Below, piece by piece: positions 1 through 5,243 of a DNA stretch of 5,243 nucleotides (its first letter is position 1; the number at the start of each line of letters is the position of its first letter). Position numbers and translations under genes: made by a program. Source of the DNA: an uncultured Clostridia bacterium (GTDB lineage Bacteria; Bacillota; Clostridia; TANB77; CAG-508); NCBI GenBank assembly GCA_948528155.1, contig CAOSZT010000153.1:1-5243 (forward strand), read 5' to 3'. The notes beneath the pieces were generated by a model. The model saw only the letters and a program-made list of their open reading frames with translations. It searched no databases and had not been told where the DNA came from.

Positions 1-35
1 TTATTTTAATTAATAAATAATACAATTTTTTAACA

Positions 36-215
36 AAGGAGTGTCCCTTTTTCCCGCCATTTAGGGATTTTAAGGAACGTCCCTTTTTCCCGTTTTCCCA
101 AGGAGTGTCCCCTTTTCCCGCCATTTAGGGATTTTTAGCAACGTCCCCTCTGTCTCGTCCCCTCTGTCCCGTCCCTTCTGTCCTTTTTAGCAACGTCCCT
201 CTTTCCCGTTTTCCC
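36..215. repeat. C/T-rich composite interspersed-type repeat array
   Basis: This noncoding block is about 51% G+C by hand count, against roughly a quarter in the neighbouring genes, and its + strand is strongly pyrimidine-biased. It is built from related modules beginning AAGGARYGTCCC or AGCAACGTCCC, at 36, 72, 100, 137 and 189. Each is followed by a T/C run and then by one of two tails: GCCATTTAGGGATTTT (56-71 and 120-135) or GTTTTCCC (92-99 and 208-215). The 36-base unit at 36-71 recurs at 100-135 with one mismatch. The segments 132-147 and 184-199 are identical, as are 86-99 and 202-215. On the minus strand the block reads as GGGAC/GGGGAC motifs. It resembles dispersed intergenic repeats of the REP type, but no transposase is present here and its function is unknown. 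It ends about 75 bases before the popT start codon. Confidence 0.85.
142..183. repeat. Three tandem 14-bp units inside the C/T-rich array
   Basis: Three adjacent 14-base units lie at 142-155, 156-169 and 170-183. The consensus is CGTCCCCTCTGTCC; the first unit differs at its last base and the third at its sixth base. They are inserted between two copies of the TTTTTAGCAACGTCCC motif (132-147 and 184-199, the first copy overlapping unit 1), so they look like a local expansion within one module. No coding or RNA gene signature is visible. Confidence 0.85.
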
Positions 216-226
216 TTTTGGCATAT

Positions 227-264
227 TTTACAAAATATTGAGTAAATTATAAAAGAGATATAAA
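227..264 (+). promoter_or_regulatory. Possible sigma-A promoter(s) for popT
   Basis: Two overlapping candidates lie between the repeat block and popT: TTTACA (227-232) with TATAAA (248-253), and TTGAGT (238-243) with TATAAA (259-264). Both have a short 15-base spacer, so neither is ideal. In such AT-rich sequence, matches of this quality arise by chance. The position just upstream of the Shine-Dalgarno is right for a short 5' leader. Confidence 0.3.
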
Positions 265-277
265 AAAGAATTGTAAT

Positions 278-286
278 AAAGGGGGA
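278..286 (+). promoter_or_regulatory. Ribosome binding site of popT
   Basis: AAAGGGGGA sits four to five bases before the ATG at 290. The run of five G stands out in this AT-rich leader and supports that ATG as the start. The spacing is slightly tight. Confidence 0.7.
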
Positions 287-289
287 AAT

Positions 290-1081
290 ATGAAATTCAT
301 AATAGAAGTTGGCAAAGGAATACTAATAGGAGCAGGATGTATATTACCAGGAATAAGTAGTGGAGTATTATGTGTTATTTTTGGAATATATGAAAAATTA
401 CTAGAAAGCATATTAAACTTTTTTAAAGACATAAAAGAAAACACAAAATTCCTATTTCCAATAGCAATAGGAGGAATTATAGGAGTAATACTATTTAGTA
501 AAATACTACAATATTTACTATATAAATATCCAGTACAAACAAAATCAATATTTATAGGACTAATTTTAGGAGGAGTAATTTTACTATTTAAACAAATGGA
601 CACAAAAGAAAAATTCAAAATAAAAAATCTATTTTATTTAGTAATATCATTACTAATAGGAATTTCAATGGTATATATTGAAAACAAAATAGGAACAGAA
701 ACAAAAGAAAATGTAAGTAATTTATATCTAATTATTAGTGGATTTTTAATGTCAATAGGAATAGTTGTACCAGGTGTTAGTAATACAATAATTTTAATGT
801 TACTGGGGGTATACACTTTATACTTAAACTCAGTTTCAACATTATATTTACCAATATTAATACCTATGGGAATAGGACTAATTTTAGGAAGCTTAATATT
901 TATGAAAATTATAAAATATTTATTAGAAAAATTTTATATTCAAACAATACTTTCAATTATAGGCTTCACACTAGGATCAATTTTAGTTTTATTACCAGAA
1001 ACACAATCAATACTTGAAATTGTTATAGCATTTTTATGGGGAATAGTAGGAATTTATATAGTAAAAATTTTAAATGTATAA
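290..1081 (+). CDS. popT: DUF368 membrane protein, PopT-type undecaprenyl phosphate translocase
   Basis: This is a 263-residue, very hydrophobic protein of the DUF368 family. Members of this family (PopT) are reported to return undecaprenyl phosphate, the lipid carrier for peptidoglycan and other envelope polymers, across the cytoplasmic membrane. The sequence shows several membrane segments, roughly at 10-34, 55-76, 86-100, 112-130, 145-175, 185-208, 217-236 and 242-260. The family's glycine/proline motif is at 10-34 (LPG at 19-21, SSG at 23-25). A second copy lies at 151-175 (VPG at 160-162), and segments 70-96 and 205-231 also match, so the protein is an internal two-fold repeat. The start at 290 is supported by a G-rich Shine-Dalgarno. 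The gene stands just downstream of the C/T-rich repeat and is separated from prmC by its own gap and promoter. The family assignment is firm; transport of C55-P by this particular protein is inferred from the family. Confidence 0.85.
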   Translation: MKFIIEVGKGILIGAGCILPGISSGVLCVIFGIYEKLLESILNFFKDIKENTKFLFPIAIGGIIGVILFSKILQYLLYKYPVQTKSIFIGLILGGVILLFKQMDTKEKFKIKNLFYLVISLLIGISMVYIENKIGTETKENVSNLYLIISGFLMSIGIVVPGVSNTIILMLLGVYTLYLNSVSTLYLPILIPMGIGLILGSLIFMKIIKYLLEKFYIQTILSIIGFTLGSILVLLPETQSILEIVIAFLWGIVGIYIVKILNV

Positions 1082-1086
1082 TTATC

Positions 1087-1115
1087 TTGAAACAATTAGC
1101 AATAAATGTTAAAAT
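1087..1115 (+). promoter_or_regulatory. Sigma-A-type promoter of the prmC-whiA-hemW run
   Basis: TTGAAA (1087-1092) and TAAAAT (1110-1115) each match the vegetative consensus at five of six positions and are separated by exactly 17 bases. The predicted start of transcription is near 1122, giving a leader of about 17 bases that holds just the Shine-Dalgarno. It lies in the only gap between popT and prmC, so prmC, whiA and hemW can be transcribed independently of popT. No terminator hairpin is visible after popT, so read-through is also possible. Confidence 0.65.
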
Positions 1116-1138
1116 AGTAAATATAAGAAGGTGATTAT

Positions 1139-1984
1139 ATGACAATAGAAGAAGCAATAGAAGAAGGAAAAAATAGGTTAAAAAATGAAAATATAGAATC
1201 TCCAAAATTAAAATCAAGATTATTAATGCAATTTATACTAAATAAAACAAGACAATATATTATTGTAAATGACAAAGAAAGACTTGATTTTGATGATGAA
1301 AAAAGATTTTTTGATGCAATATTAAAAATAACAAAAAAAATACCATTAGAACATATAACTCACCAAAAAGAATTTATGAAATTAAACTTTTATATAAATG
1401 AAAATGTATTAATTCCAAGACAAGACACAGAAATTTTAGTAGAACAAGTAATTGAAATAGCACAAAATACAAAAGCAAAAAAAATATTAGACTTATGTAC
1501 AGGAAGTGGAGCAATAGCTGTTTCACTTGCCAAATATCTTCCTAATTGTGAAATAACTGCAATAGATATAAGTAATGAAGCATTAAAAGTAGCAAAAAAA
1601 AATGCGAAAAATAATGAAGTAGAAAAACAAATAACATTTATAAACTCAGATTTATTTACAAATATACAAAAAGAAAAGTTTGATATAGTAGTATCTAATC
1701 CACCATATATAAAAAAAGATGTAATTGAAAAATTAGATAAGGAAGTAAAAAAAGAGCCATATATTGCTTTAAATGGTGGACAAGATGGCCTTTATTTTTA
1801 TAAAAAAATTGTAAATGAAGTATATGAATATTTAAAATATGAAGGATATTTGTGTTTTGAAATAGGATTTGATCAAAAAGAAGATGTTACTAAAATTATA
1901 GAAAAAGAAGAAAAATTTAAAAATATATATTCAAAAAAAGATTTATGTGAAATGGATAGAATTATTGTAGCACAGCTAAAGTGA
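1139..1984 (+). CDS. prmC: Peptide chain release factor N5-glutamine methyltransferase
   Basis: PrmC (HemK) transfers a methyl group from S-adenosylmethionine to the glutamine of the GGQ motif of release factors RF1 and RF2, which improves termination of translation in the cytoplasm. The protein has 281 residues, the usual family length. A helical N-terminal substrate-binding domain spans about 1-75. The linker motif LIPRQDTE (91-98) leads into a Rossmann-fold methyltransferase domain with the SAM-binding motif DLCTGSGAIA (118-127), the acidic ribose-binding region near AIDIS (141-145), and the catalytic NPPY (187-190). The family's LNGGQDGL segment is at 211-218. The start follows a GAAGGTGAT Shine-Dalgarno at about 1128-1136. 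It is the first gene of a tight run with whiA. Many bacteria pair prmC with prfA; no prfA is within this window. Confidence 0.96.
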   Translation: MTIEEAIEEGKNRLKNENIESPKLKSRLLMQFILNKTRQYIIVNDKERLDFDDEKRFFDAILKITKKIPLEHITHQKEFMKLNFYINENVLIPRQDTEILVEQVIEIAQNTKAKKILDLCTGSGAIAVSLAKYLPNCEITAIDISNEALKVAKKNAKNNEVEKQITFINSDLFTNIQKEKFDIVVSNPPYIKKDVIEKLDKEVKKEPYIALNGGQDGLYFYKKIVNEVYEYLKYEGYLCFEIGFDQKEDVTKIIEKEEKFKNIYSKKDLCEMDRIIVAQLK

Positions 1985-1985
1985 T

Positions 1986-1991
1986 AGGAGG
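1986..1991 (+). promoter_or_regulatory. Ribosome binding site of whiA
   Basis: A full AGGAGG lies just after the prmC stop codon and ten bases before the whiA ATG. It is the strongest Shine-Dalgarno in the window and supports the start at 2002. Confidence 0.8.
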
Positions 1992-2001
1992 AAAAAAATA
2001 A

Positions 2002-2874
2002 ATGTCTTTTTCATCAGATTTAAAAGAAGAACTTAGTAAAACAAATAATTTTACTAAAAAACAAGAAATAAAATATGAATTAATAGGATATCTAATTTCT
2101 AAAAATGCTAGTATAGTGAAAAATAATATAAGATATGCAACTGAAAGTGATTATAATATCAACAGATTTTCTAAATTACTAAAAAATTTAGATATAAATC
2201 ACAATATCGAATTTGATGGAAAATCATTTATAATCACCCTTAAAGTAAAAAACAATATAGAAAATATATATATTCAAAATTCAGAAATTAAAATTGTAAA
2301 TCCAGAAAATATAAATGAACAAGAAAAAAAATCAATTATTAGAGGAGCTTTTTTAGGAGCAGGATCAATTAACAATCCAGAAAAAACATATCACTTAGAA
2401 ATCAATTTATCAAACAAACATAATTTAGAATATTTATTTAATATTTTAATTAATATGAACATAAAAAGTAAAACATTAGAACAAGAAAAAAAATACTCAA
2501 TTTATATAAAAGACGGAGAAGAAATTTCACAATTTATAGCATTACTAGGAGCAAGTAGAAGTGTACTAAAATTTGAAGACATACGAGTACAAAGAGAAAT
2601 GAGAGGAAAAGTTAATAGAATAGTAAACTGTCAAACAGCAAACTTAAACAAAACAATTAATGCATCAGTAGAACAAATAGAAGCAATAAGAAAACTACAA
2701 AAAACAAATCAATTTAATAAACTAGAAGAAAACTTAAAAGAAATAGCACTATTGAGATTAGAATTTCCAGATATGCCATTAATTGAACTTGGAAAACAAC
2801 TAAAAAATCCTGTTGGAAAATCAGGAGTAAATTATAGATTAAAAAAAATTATACAAATAGCTAATGAATTATAA
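2002..2874 (+). CDS. whiA: DNA-binding protein WhiA
   Basis: WhiA is a conserved DNA-binding protein of Gram-positive bacteria. It activates sporulation septation genes in Streptomyces and affects cell division and chromosome segregation in Bacillus. The protein has 290 residues, somewhat shorter than the usual 310-325. The N-terminal domain covers about 1-105. A degenerate LAGLIDADG-type domain follows, recognisable from RGAFLGAGS (114-122) and YHLEI (130-134). Then come the conserved VNRIVNCQTAN (204-214) and a C-terminal helix-turn-helix at about 249-283 with P256, LIELG (260-264) and GKSGVNYRL (272-280). The family normally shows SKSG and NCET at these last sites, so both are slightly divergent. 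The gene starts 17 bases after prmC and ends 12 bases before hemW, implying co-transcription. The usual firmicute neighbours rapZ and yvcK are absent from this window. Confidence 0.95.
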   Translation: MSFSSDLKEELSKTNNFTKKQEIKYELIGYLISKNASIVKNNIRYATESDYNINRFSKLLKNLDINHNIEFDGKSFIITLKVKNNIENIYIQNSEIKIVNPENINEQEKKSIIRGAFLGAGSINNPEKTYHLEINLSNKHNLEYLFNILINMNIKSKTLEQEKKYSIYIKDGEEISQFIALLGASRSVLKFEDIRVQREMRGKVNRIVNCQTANLNKTINASVEQIEAIRKLQKTNQFNKLEENLKEIALLRLEFPDMPLIELGKQLKNPVGKSGVNYRLKKIIQIANEL

Positions 2875-2886
2875 CTAGGAGTAAAC

Positions 2887-4023
2887 ATGGAAATAGGAGT
2901 ATATATACATATCCCTTTTTGTATAAAAAAATGTGATTATTGTGATTTTATATCATATCCCAATAAACTATATAAACAAAAGGAATATATAGAAAAAATA
3001 ATTGAAGAAATAGAAGACAATAAAGATTTATTAAAGAAAAAAGAAATAACAACAATATACATTGGAGGAGGAACACCCTCATCTATAAGTGCTGATTTAA
3101 TAAAAAAAATTTTAGATAAAATTTATGAAGTAGCAAATATAAAAAACAAAAATAATATAGAAACTACTATTGAAGTAAATCCAGGAACTACAACAAAAAA
3201 TAATCTACAAATGTATAAAAATTGTGGAATAAACAGGTTAAGTATTGGCCTACAAAGTACAAATGATAAAATTTTGAAAAACATTGGAAGAATTCATAAC
3301 TATAAACAATTTATAAATACATATAATTGGGGAATTGAAACAGATTTTAAAAATATAAATGTAGACTTAATGTTAGGGCTTCCAAATCAGACAATAAGTG
3401 ATTTAAAACAAAGCTTAGAAAAAATAACAAAATTAGAGCCAAAGCCAAATCATATATCAATATATTCATTAATAATAGAAGCGGGAACAGAGATAGAAAG
3501 AAAAATTAATGAAGGTGAGATAAAATTACCAGAAGAAGATGAAGAAAGAAATCAATATAAATATACCAAAAATTACTTAGAACTAAATGGGTACAAGCAT
3601 TATGAAATATCAAACTTCGCAAAAATAGGATATGAATCAAAACACAATATGAACTGCTGGGAACAAAAACAATATGTAGGATTTGGAGTATCAGCACATT
3701 CATATATAGATGGTGTTAGATATTCAAACACTTGTGATATAGATATATATTTAAAAAATAAAAGTGCAGATGTAAAAATTATTCACGAAAAGCAAAATAA
3801 AGAAGATATGAAAAAAGAGTATATGCTTTTAGGATTGAGAAAAATTGAAGGTATTAGTATTAGTAAATTTAAAGAAAAGTTTGCAGAAAATCCAATTTAT
3901 TTATTTAGAGAAGAATTGCAGAAATTGGTTGAAAAAGATTTAATAGTTGTAGATTTGGATAATATACAACTTACTAATAAAGGGCTAGACTTTGCAAACT
4001 TAGTGTGGGAAGAATTTGTATAA
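2887..4023 (+). CDS. hemW: Radical SAM heme chaperone HemW
   Basis: HemW is a radical SAM family heme-binding protein thought to deliver heme to apoproteins at the membrane. It was long annotated as oxygen-independent coproporphyrinogen III oxidase because it resembles HemN. The 378-residue length is typical. The radical SAM core (about 1-210) begins with Y6 and the 4Fe-4S ligands C12, C16 and C19 (CxxxCxxC). The residue two after the third cysteine is F21, where true HemN has a fourth cysteine; this argues for HemW. Other family motifs are GGGTPS (60-65), EVNPGT (96-101), SIGLQS (119-124) and LMLGLPNQT (161-169). The HNxxYW-type signature is present at 253-258 but reads HNMNCW, with Cys for the usual Tyr. 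A HemN-type C-terminal domain covers about 300-378. The start is supported by AGGAG at 2877-2881. Coproporphyrinogen oxidase activity is unlikely. Confidence 0.93.
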   Translation: MEIGVYIHIPFCIKKCDYCDFISYPNKLYKQKEYIEKIIEEIEDNKDLLKKKEITTIYIGGGTPSSISADLIKKILDKIYEVANIKNKNNIETTIEVNPGTTTKNNLQMYKNCGINRLSIGLQSTNDKILKNIGRIHNYKQFINTYNWGIETDFKNINVDLMLGLPNQTISDLKQSLEKITKLEPKPNHISIYSLIIEAGTEIERKINEGEIKLPEEDEERNQYKYTKNYLELNGYKHYEISNFAKIGYESKHNMNCWEQKQYVGFGVSAHSYIDGVRYSNTCDIDIYLKNKSADVKIIHEKQNKEDMKKEYMLLGLRKIEGISISKFKEKFAENPIYLFREELQKLVEKDLIVVDLDNIQLTNKGLDFANLVWEEFV

Positions 4024-4073
4024 AATTTATTGATATTATAACTGTTCTAATAGTTTTTATATAAATTATGTAA

Positions 4074-4150
4074 AATGTTATTATATATGATTAGTTGTTT
4101 AAATGGTAATGTTATTATATATGATTAGTTGTTTAAATGGTAATGTTATT
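4074..4150. repeat. Perfect 34-bp tandem duplication upstream of rlmN
   Basis: The segment 4074-4107 is repeated exactly at 4108-4141, and the first nine bases occur a third time at 4142-4150, giving about 2.26 copies with no mismatch. The unit contains TTAGTTGTTTAAATGG and an alternating TATATAT stretch. The period is not a multiple of three, so the copies fall in different reading frames, which argues against coding. It lies 37 bases before the rlmN start and overlaps the likely rlmN promoter region. Confidence 0.97.
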
Positions 4151-4156
4151 TATAGT
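4129..4156 (+). promoter_or_regulatory. Possible rlmN promoter at the repeat edge
   Basis: TTGTTT (4129-4134, in the second repeat copy) and TATAGT (4151-4156, in unique sequence just past the repeat) are 16 bases apart, a reasonable vegetative match. Transcription would begin near 4163. The first copy carries the same TTGTTT at 4095-4100 but is followed at that distance only by alternating AT sequence. In DNA this AT-rich the call is tentative. Confidence 0.35.
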
Positions 4157-4174
4157 AGTGAAACATATATAAAT

Positions 4175-4180
4175 GAGAGG
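4175..4180 (+). promoter_or_regulatory. Ribosome binding site that fixes the rlmN start
   Basis: GAGAGG lies six bases before the ATG at 4187, a well-placed Shine-Dalgarno. The in-frame ATG upstream at 4103 lies inside the tandem repeat and has no comparable site, so 4187 is the preferred start. Confidence 0.8.
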
Positions 4181-4186
4181 TTGAAT

Positions 4187-5206
4187 ATGAAAAATATAAA
4201 AGATTATAATTTAGAGGAGCTAAAACAAGAATTAGTAGATATAGGAGAAAAGCCATTTAGAGCAGAGCAAATATTTAAGTGGATATATAAAGAAAAAGTA
4301 AAAGAATTTGAAGAAATGACAAACATATCATTAGAATTAAGAAAAAAACTAAAAGAAAACTATATAATGTGTAACTATAAAATAATAAAAAAACAAGAAG
4401 CTAAAGATGGAACAATAAAATACCTATTTGATGTACTAGATGGAAATGCAATAGAAACAGTATTAATGAGTTACCACCACGGATATAGTATATGTGTTTC
4501 ATCACAAATTGGCTGTAAAATGGGGTGCAAGTTTTGTGCTTCAACAGGTATTAAATTTATAAGAAGTTTAACTTCAGGAGAAATTGTAGAACAAATTTTA
4601 GCAGTAGAGCAAGATACAGGAGTTAGAATATCAAATGTAGTGTTTATGGGAATAGGTGAGCCTTTAGATAATTATGATAATGTTGTAAATGCAATTAGAA
4701 TTATAAACAATCAAAAGGGCTTGAATATTGGAGCACGTCATATTAGTATATCAACAAGTGGTTTAGTACCACAAATTTATAGATTAGCAGATGAGAATAT
4801 TCAATGCACTCTTTCAATTTCTTTACATGCTACTAATAATGAGAAAAGAAGCAGTATGATGCCTGTAAATAACAGTTTTCCAATTGAAGAATTAATAAAA
4901 GCATGCAAAGATTATATTACTAAAACTAATAGGAGAATTTCTTTTGAGTATGCCTTAGCAAAAAACAGTAATGATAATATAGATGATGCAAAAGAACTTG
5001 TAAAACTTTTAAAAGGTATGTTATGCCATGTGAATTTAATACCAATTAATAAGATTGAAAATGGTACATATACAAAAAGTTCTAATGAAAATATTATGAG
5101 ATTTAGGGATTTTCTAAATGATAATGGTATTGTTGCAACTATTAGAAGAGAACTAGGTTCAGATATTGAAGCAGCTTGTGGGCAGTTGAGGAGAAAAAAT
5201 TTATAA
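4187..5206 (+). CDS. rlmN: Dual-specificity 23S rRNA/tRNA C2-adenine methyltransferase RlmN
   Basis: RlmN is a radical SAM enzyme that methylates C2 of adenine 2503 in 23S rRNA, at the peptide exit tunnel, and of adenine 37 in a subset of tRNAs. From the start at 4187 it has 339 residues, a normal length. An N-terminal RNA-binding region spans about 1-80, with KPFRAEQIFKWIY (22-34) typical of the family. The 4Fe-4S ligands are C110, C114 and C117. C103 and C331 occupy the positions of the two catalytic cysteines (Cys118 and Cys355 in E. coli), and E90 matches the general base Glu105. GIGEPL is at 155-160 and SLHA at 212-215. All key residues are intact, so the gene looks functional. C331, the cysteine methylated during catalysis, separates RlmN-type enzymes from ordinary radical SAM proteins. 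Cfr, which methylates C8 of the same adenine, is the main alternative. The fit to RlmN and the housekeeping context favour rlmN. Confidence 0.95.
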   Translation: MKNIKDYNLEELKQELVDIGEKPFRAEQIFKWIYKEKVKEFEEMTNISLELRKKLKENYIMCNYKIIKKQEAKDGTIKYLFDVLDGNAIETVLMSYHHGYSICVSSQIGCKMGCKFCASTGIKFIRSLTSGEIVEQILAVEQDTGVRISNVVFMGIGEPLDNYDNVVNAIRIINNQKGLNIGARHISISTSGLVPQIYRLADENIQCTLSISLHATNNEKRSSMMPVNNSFPIEELIKACKDYITKTNRRISFEYALAKNSNDNIDDAKELVKLLKGMLCHVNLIPINKIENGTYTKSSNENIMRFRDFLNDNGIVATIRRELGSDIEAACGQLRRKNL

Positions 5207-5243
5207 TATTTATAAAAAGAGAAAAGGAAAAAGTATTTTTATA

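Noticed and set aside
36..215. CRISPR array in the upstream repeat block
   Set aside because: Repeats are unequal in length and spacing, the intervening sequence is itself repeated rather than unique, and no cas gene is present.
247..618. Minus-strand open frame of 123 codons overlapping the start of popT
   Set aside because: It is antisense to a clearly conserved gene, has no family resemblance, and its low complexity follows from the AT-rich codons of popT.
634..816. Minus-strand open frame of 60 codons within popT
   Set aside because: It lies antisense inside a conserved gene and has no recognisable domain.
1023..1217. Minus-strand open frame of 64 codons over the popT-prmC junction
   Set aside because: It is antisense to two real genes and to the prmC promoter, and its leucine-rich run reflects A-rich codons on the other strand.
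2338..2404. Homing endonuclease activity suggested by the LAGLIDADG-like region of whiA
   Set aside because: WhiA proteins carry a degenerate form of this fold and are not known as nucleases. The surrounding motifs and the C-terminal helix-turn-helix identify an ordinary WhiA.
3506..3703. Minus-strand open frame of 65 codons within hemW
   Set aside because: It lies antisense inside a well-supported gene and has no conserved features.
4040..4058. Possible intrinsic terminator after hemW: AACTGT and ATAGTT arms followed by T residues
   Set aside because: The stem is only six pairs, with one G-C and one G-T pair, and the T run overlaps the 3' arm. It is too weak to call in sequence this AT-rich.
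4103..4186. N-terminal extension of RlmN by 28 residues from an upstream in-frame ATG at 4103
   Set aside because: It begins inside the 34-bp tandem repeat, lacks a Shine-Dalgarno and resembles no part of RlmN. The ATG at 4187 has a good GAGAGG site and gives the normal family length.
5211..5243. Inverted repeat TATAAAAA / TTTTTATA after rlmN as a terminator
   Set aside because: The eight pairs are all A-T with a 17-base loop. The window ends at the right arm, so any extension cannot be judged; chance is likely.

Overview
This window looks like a chromosomal segment from a very AT-rich member of the Bacillota, most likely an anaerobic Clostridia-type bacterium. The genes are roughly one quarter G+C, isoleucine is mostly ATA, and arginine is almost always AGA or AGG. 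Shine-Dalgarno sequences are strong, all genes point the same way, and WhiA and HemW are of firmicute type. The organism assignment is inference from composition and gene families; no marker here fixes the genus.

Layout. Positions 1-289 hold no gene. They carry an unusual C/T-rich composite repeat (about 36-215, roughly half G+C) and then an AT-rich leader with a possible promoter. Next come a DUF368/PopT-type membrane protein (290-1081), a 57-base gap with a good sigma-A-type promoter, and a tight three-gene run: prmC (1139-1984), whiA (2002-2874) and hemW (2887-4023), with gaps of 17 and 12 bases. A 163-base gap follows, containing a perfect 34-bp tandem duplication, and then rlmN (4187-5206). 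The last 37 bases show no gene.

Roles. The genes are conserved housekeeping functions: recycling of the undecaprenyl-phosphate lipid carrier (PopT family), glutamine methylation of release factors (PrmC), a cell-cycle-linked DNA-binding protein (WhiA), a heme chaperone of the radical SAM class (HemW), and methylation of 23S rRNA and tRNA (RlmN). PrmC and RlmN both act on the translation apparatus, and HemW and RlmN are both 4Fe-4S radical SAM proteins. Otherwise the genes probably share a neighbourhood rather than a pathway. whiA is not next to rapZ/yvcK homologues, and prmC is not followed by prfA.

I see no CRISPR array, defence system, prophage, insertion sequence or obviously novel multi-gene system. 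The items most worth a second look are noncoding: the modular C/T-rich repeat upstream of popT and the 34-bp tandem duplication upstream of rlmN. Next is a shift in isoleucine codon use within rlmN.
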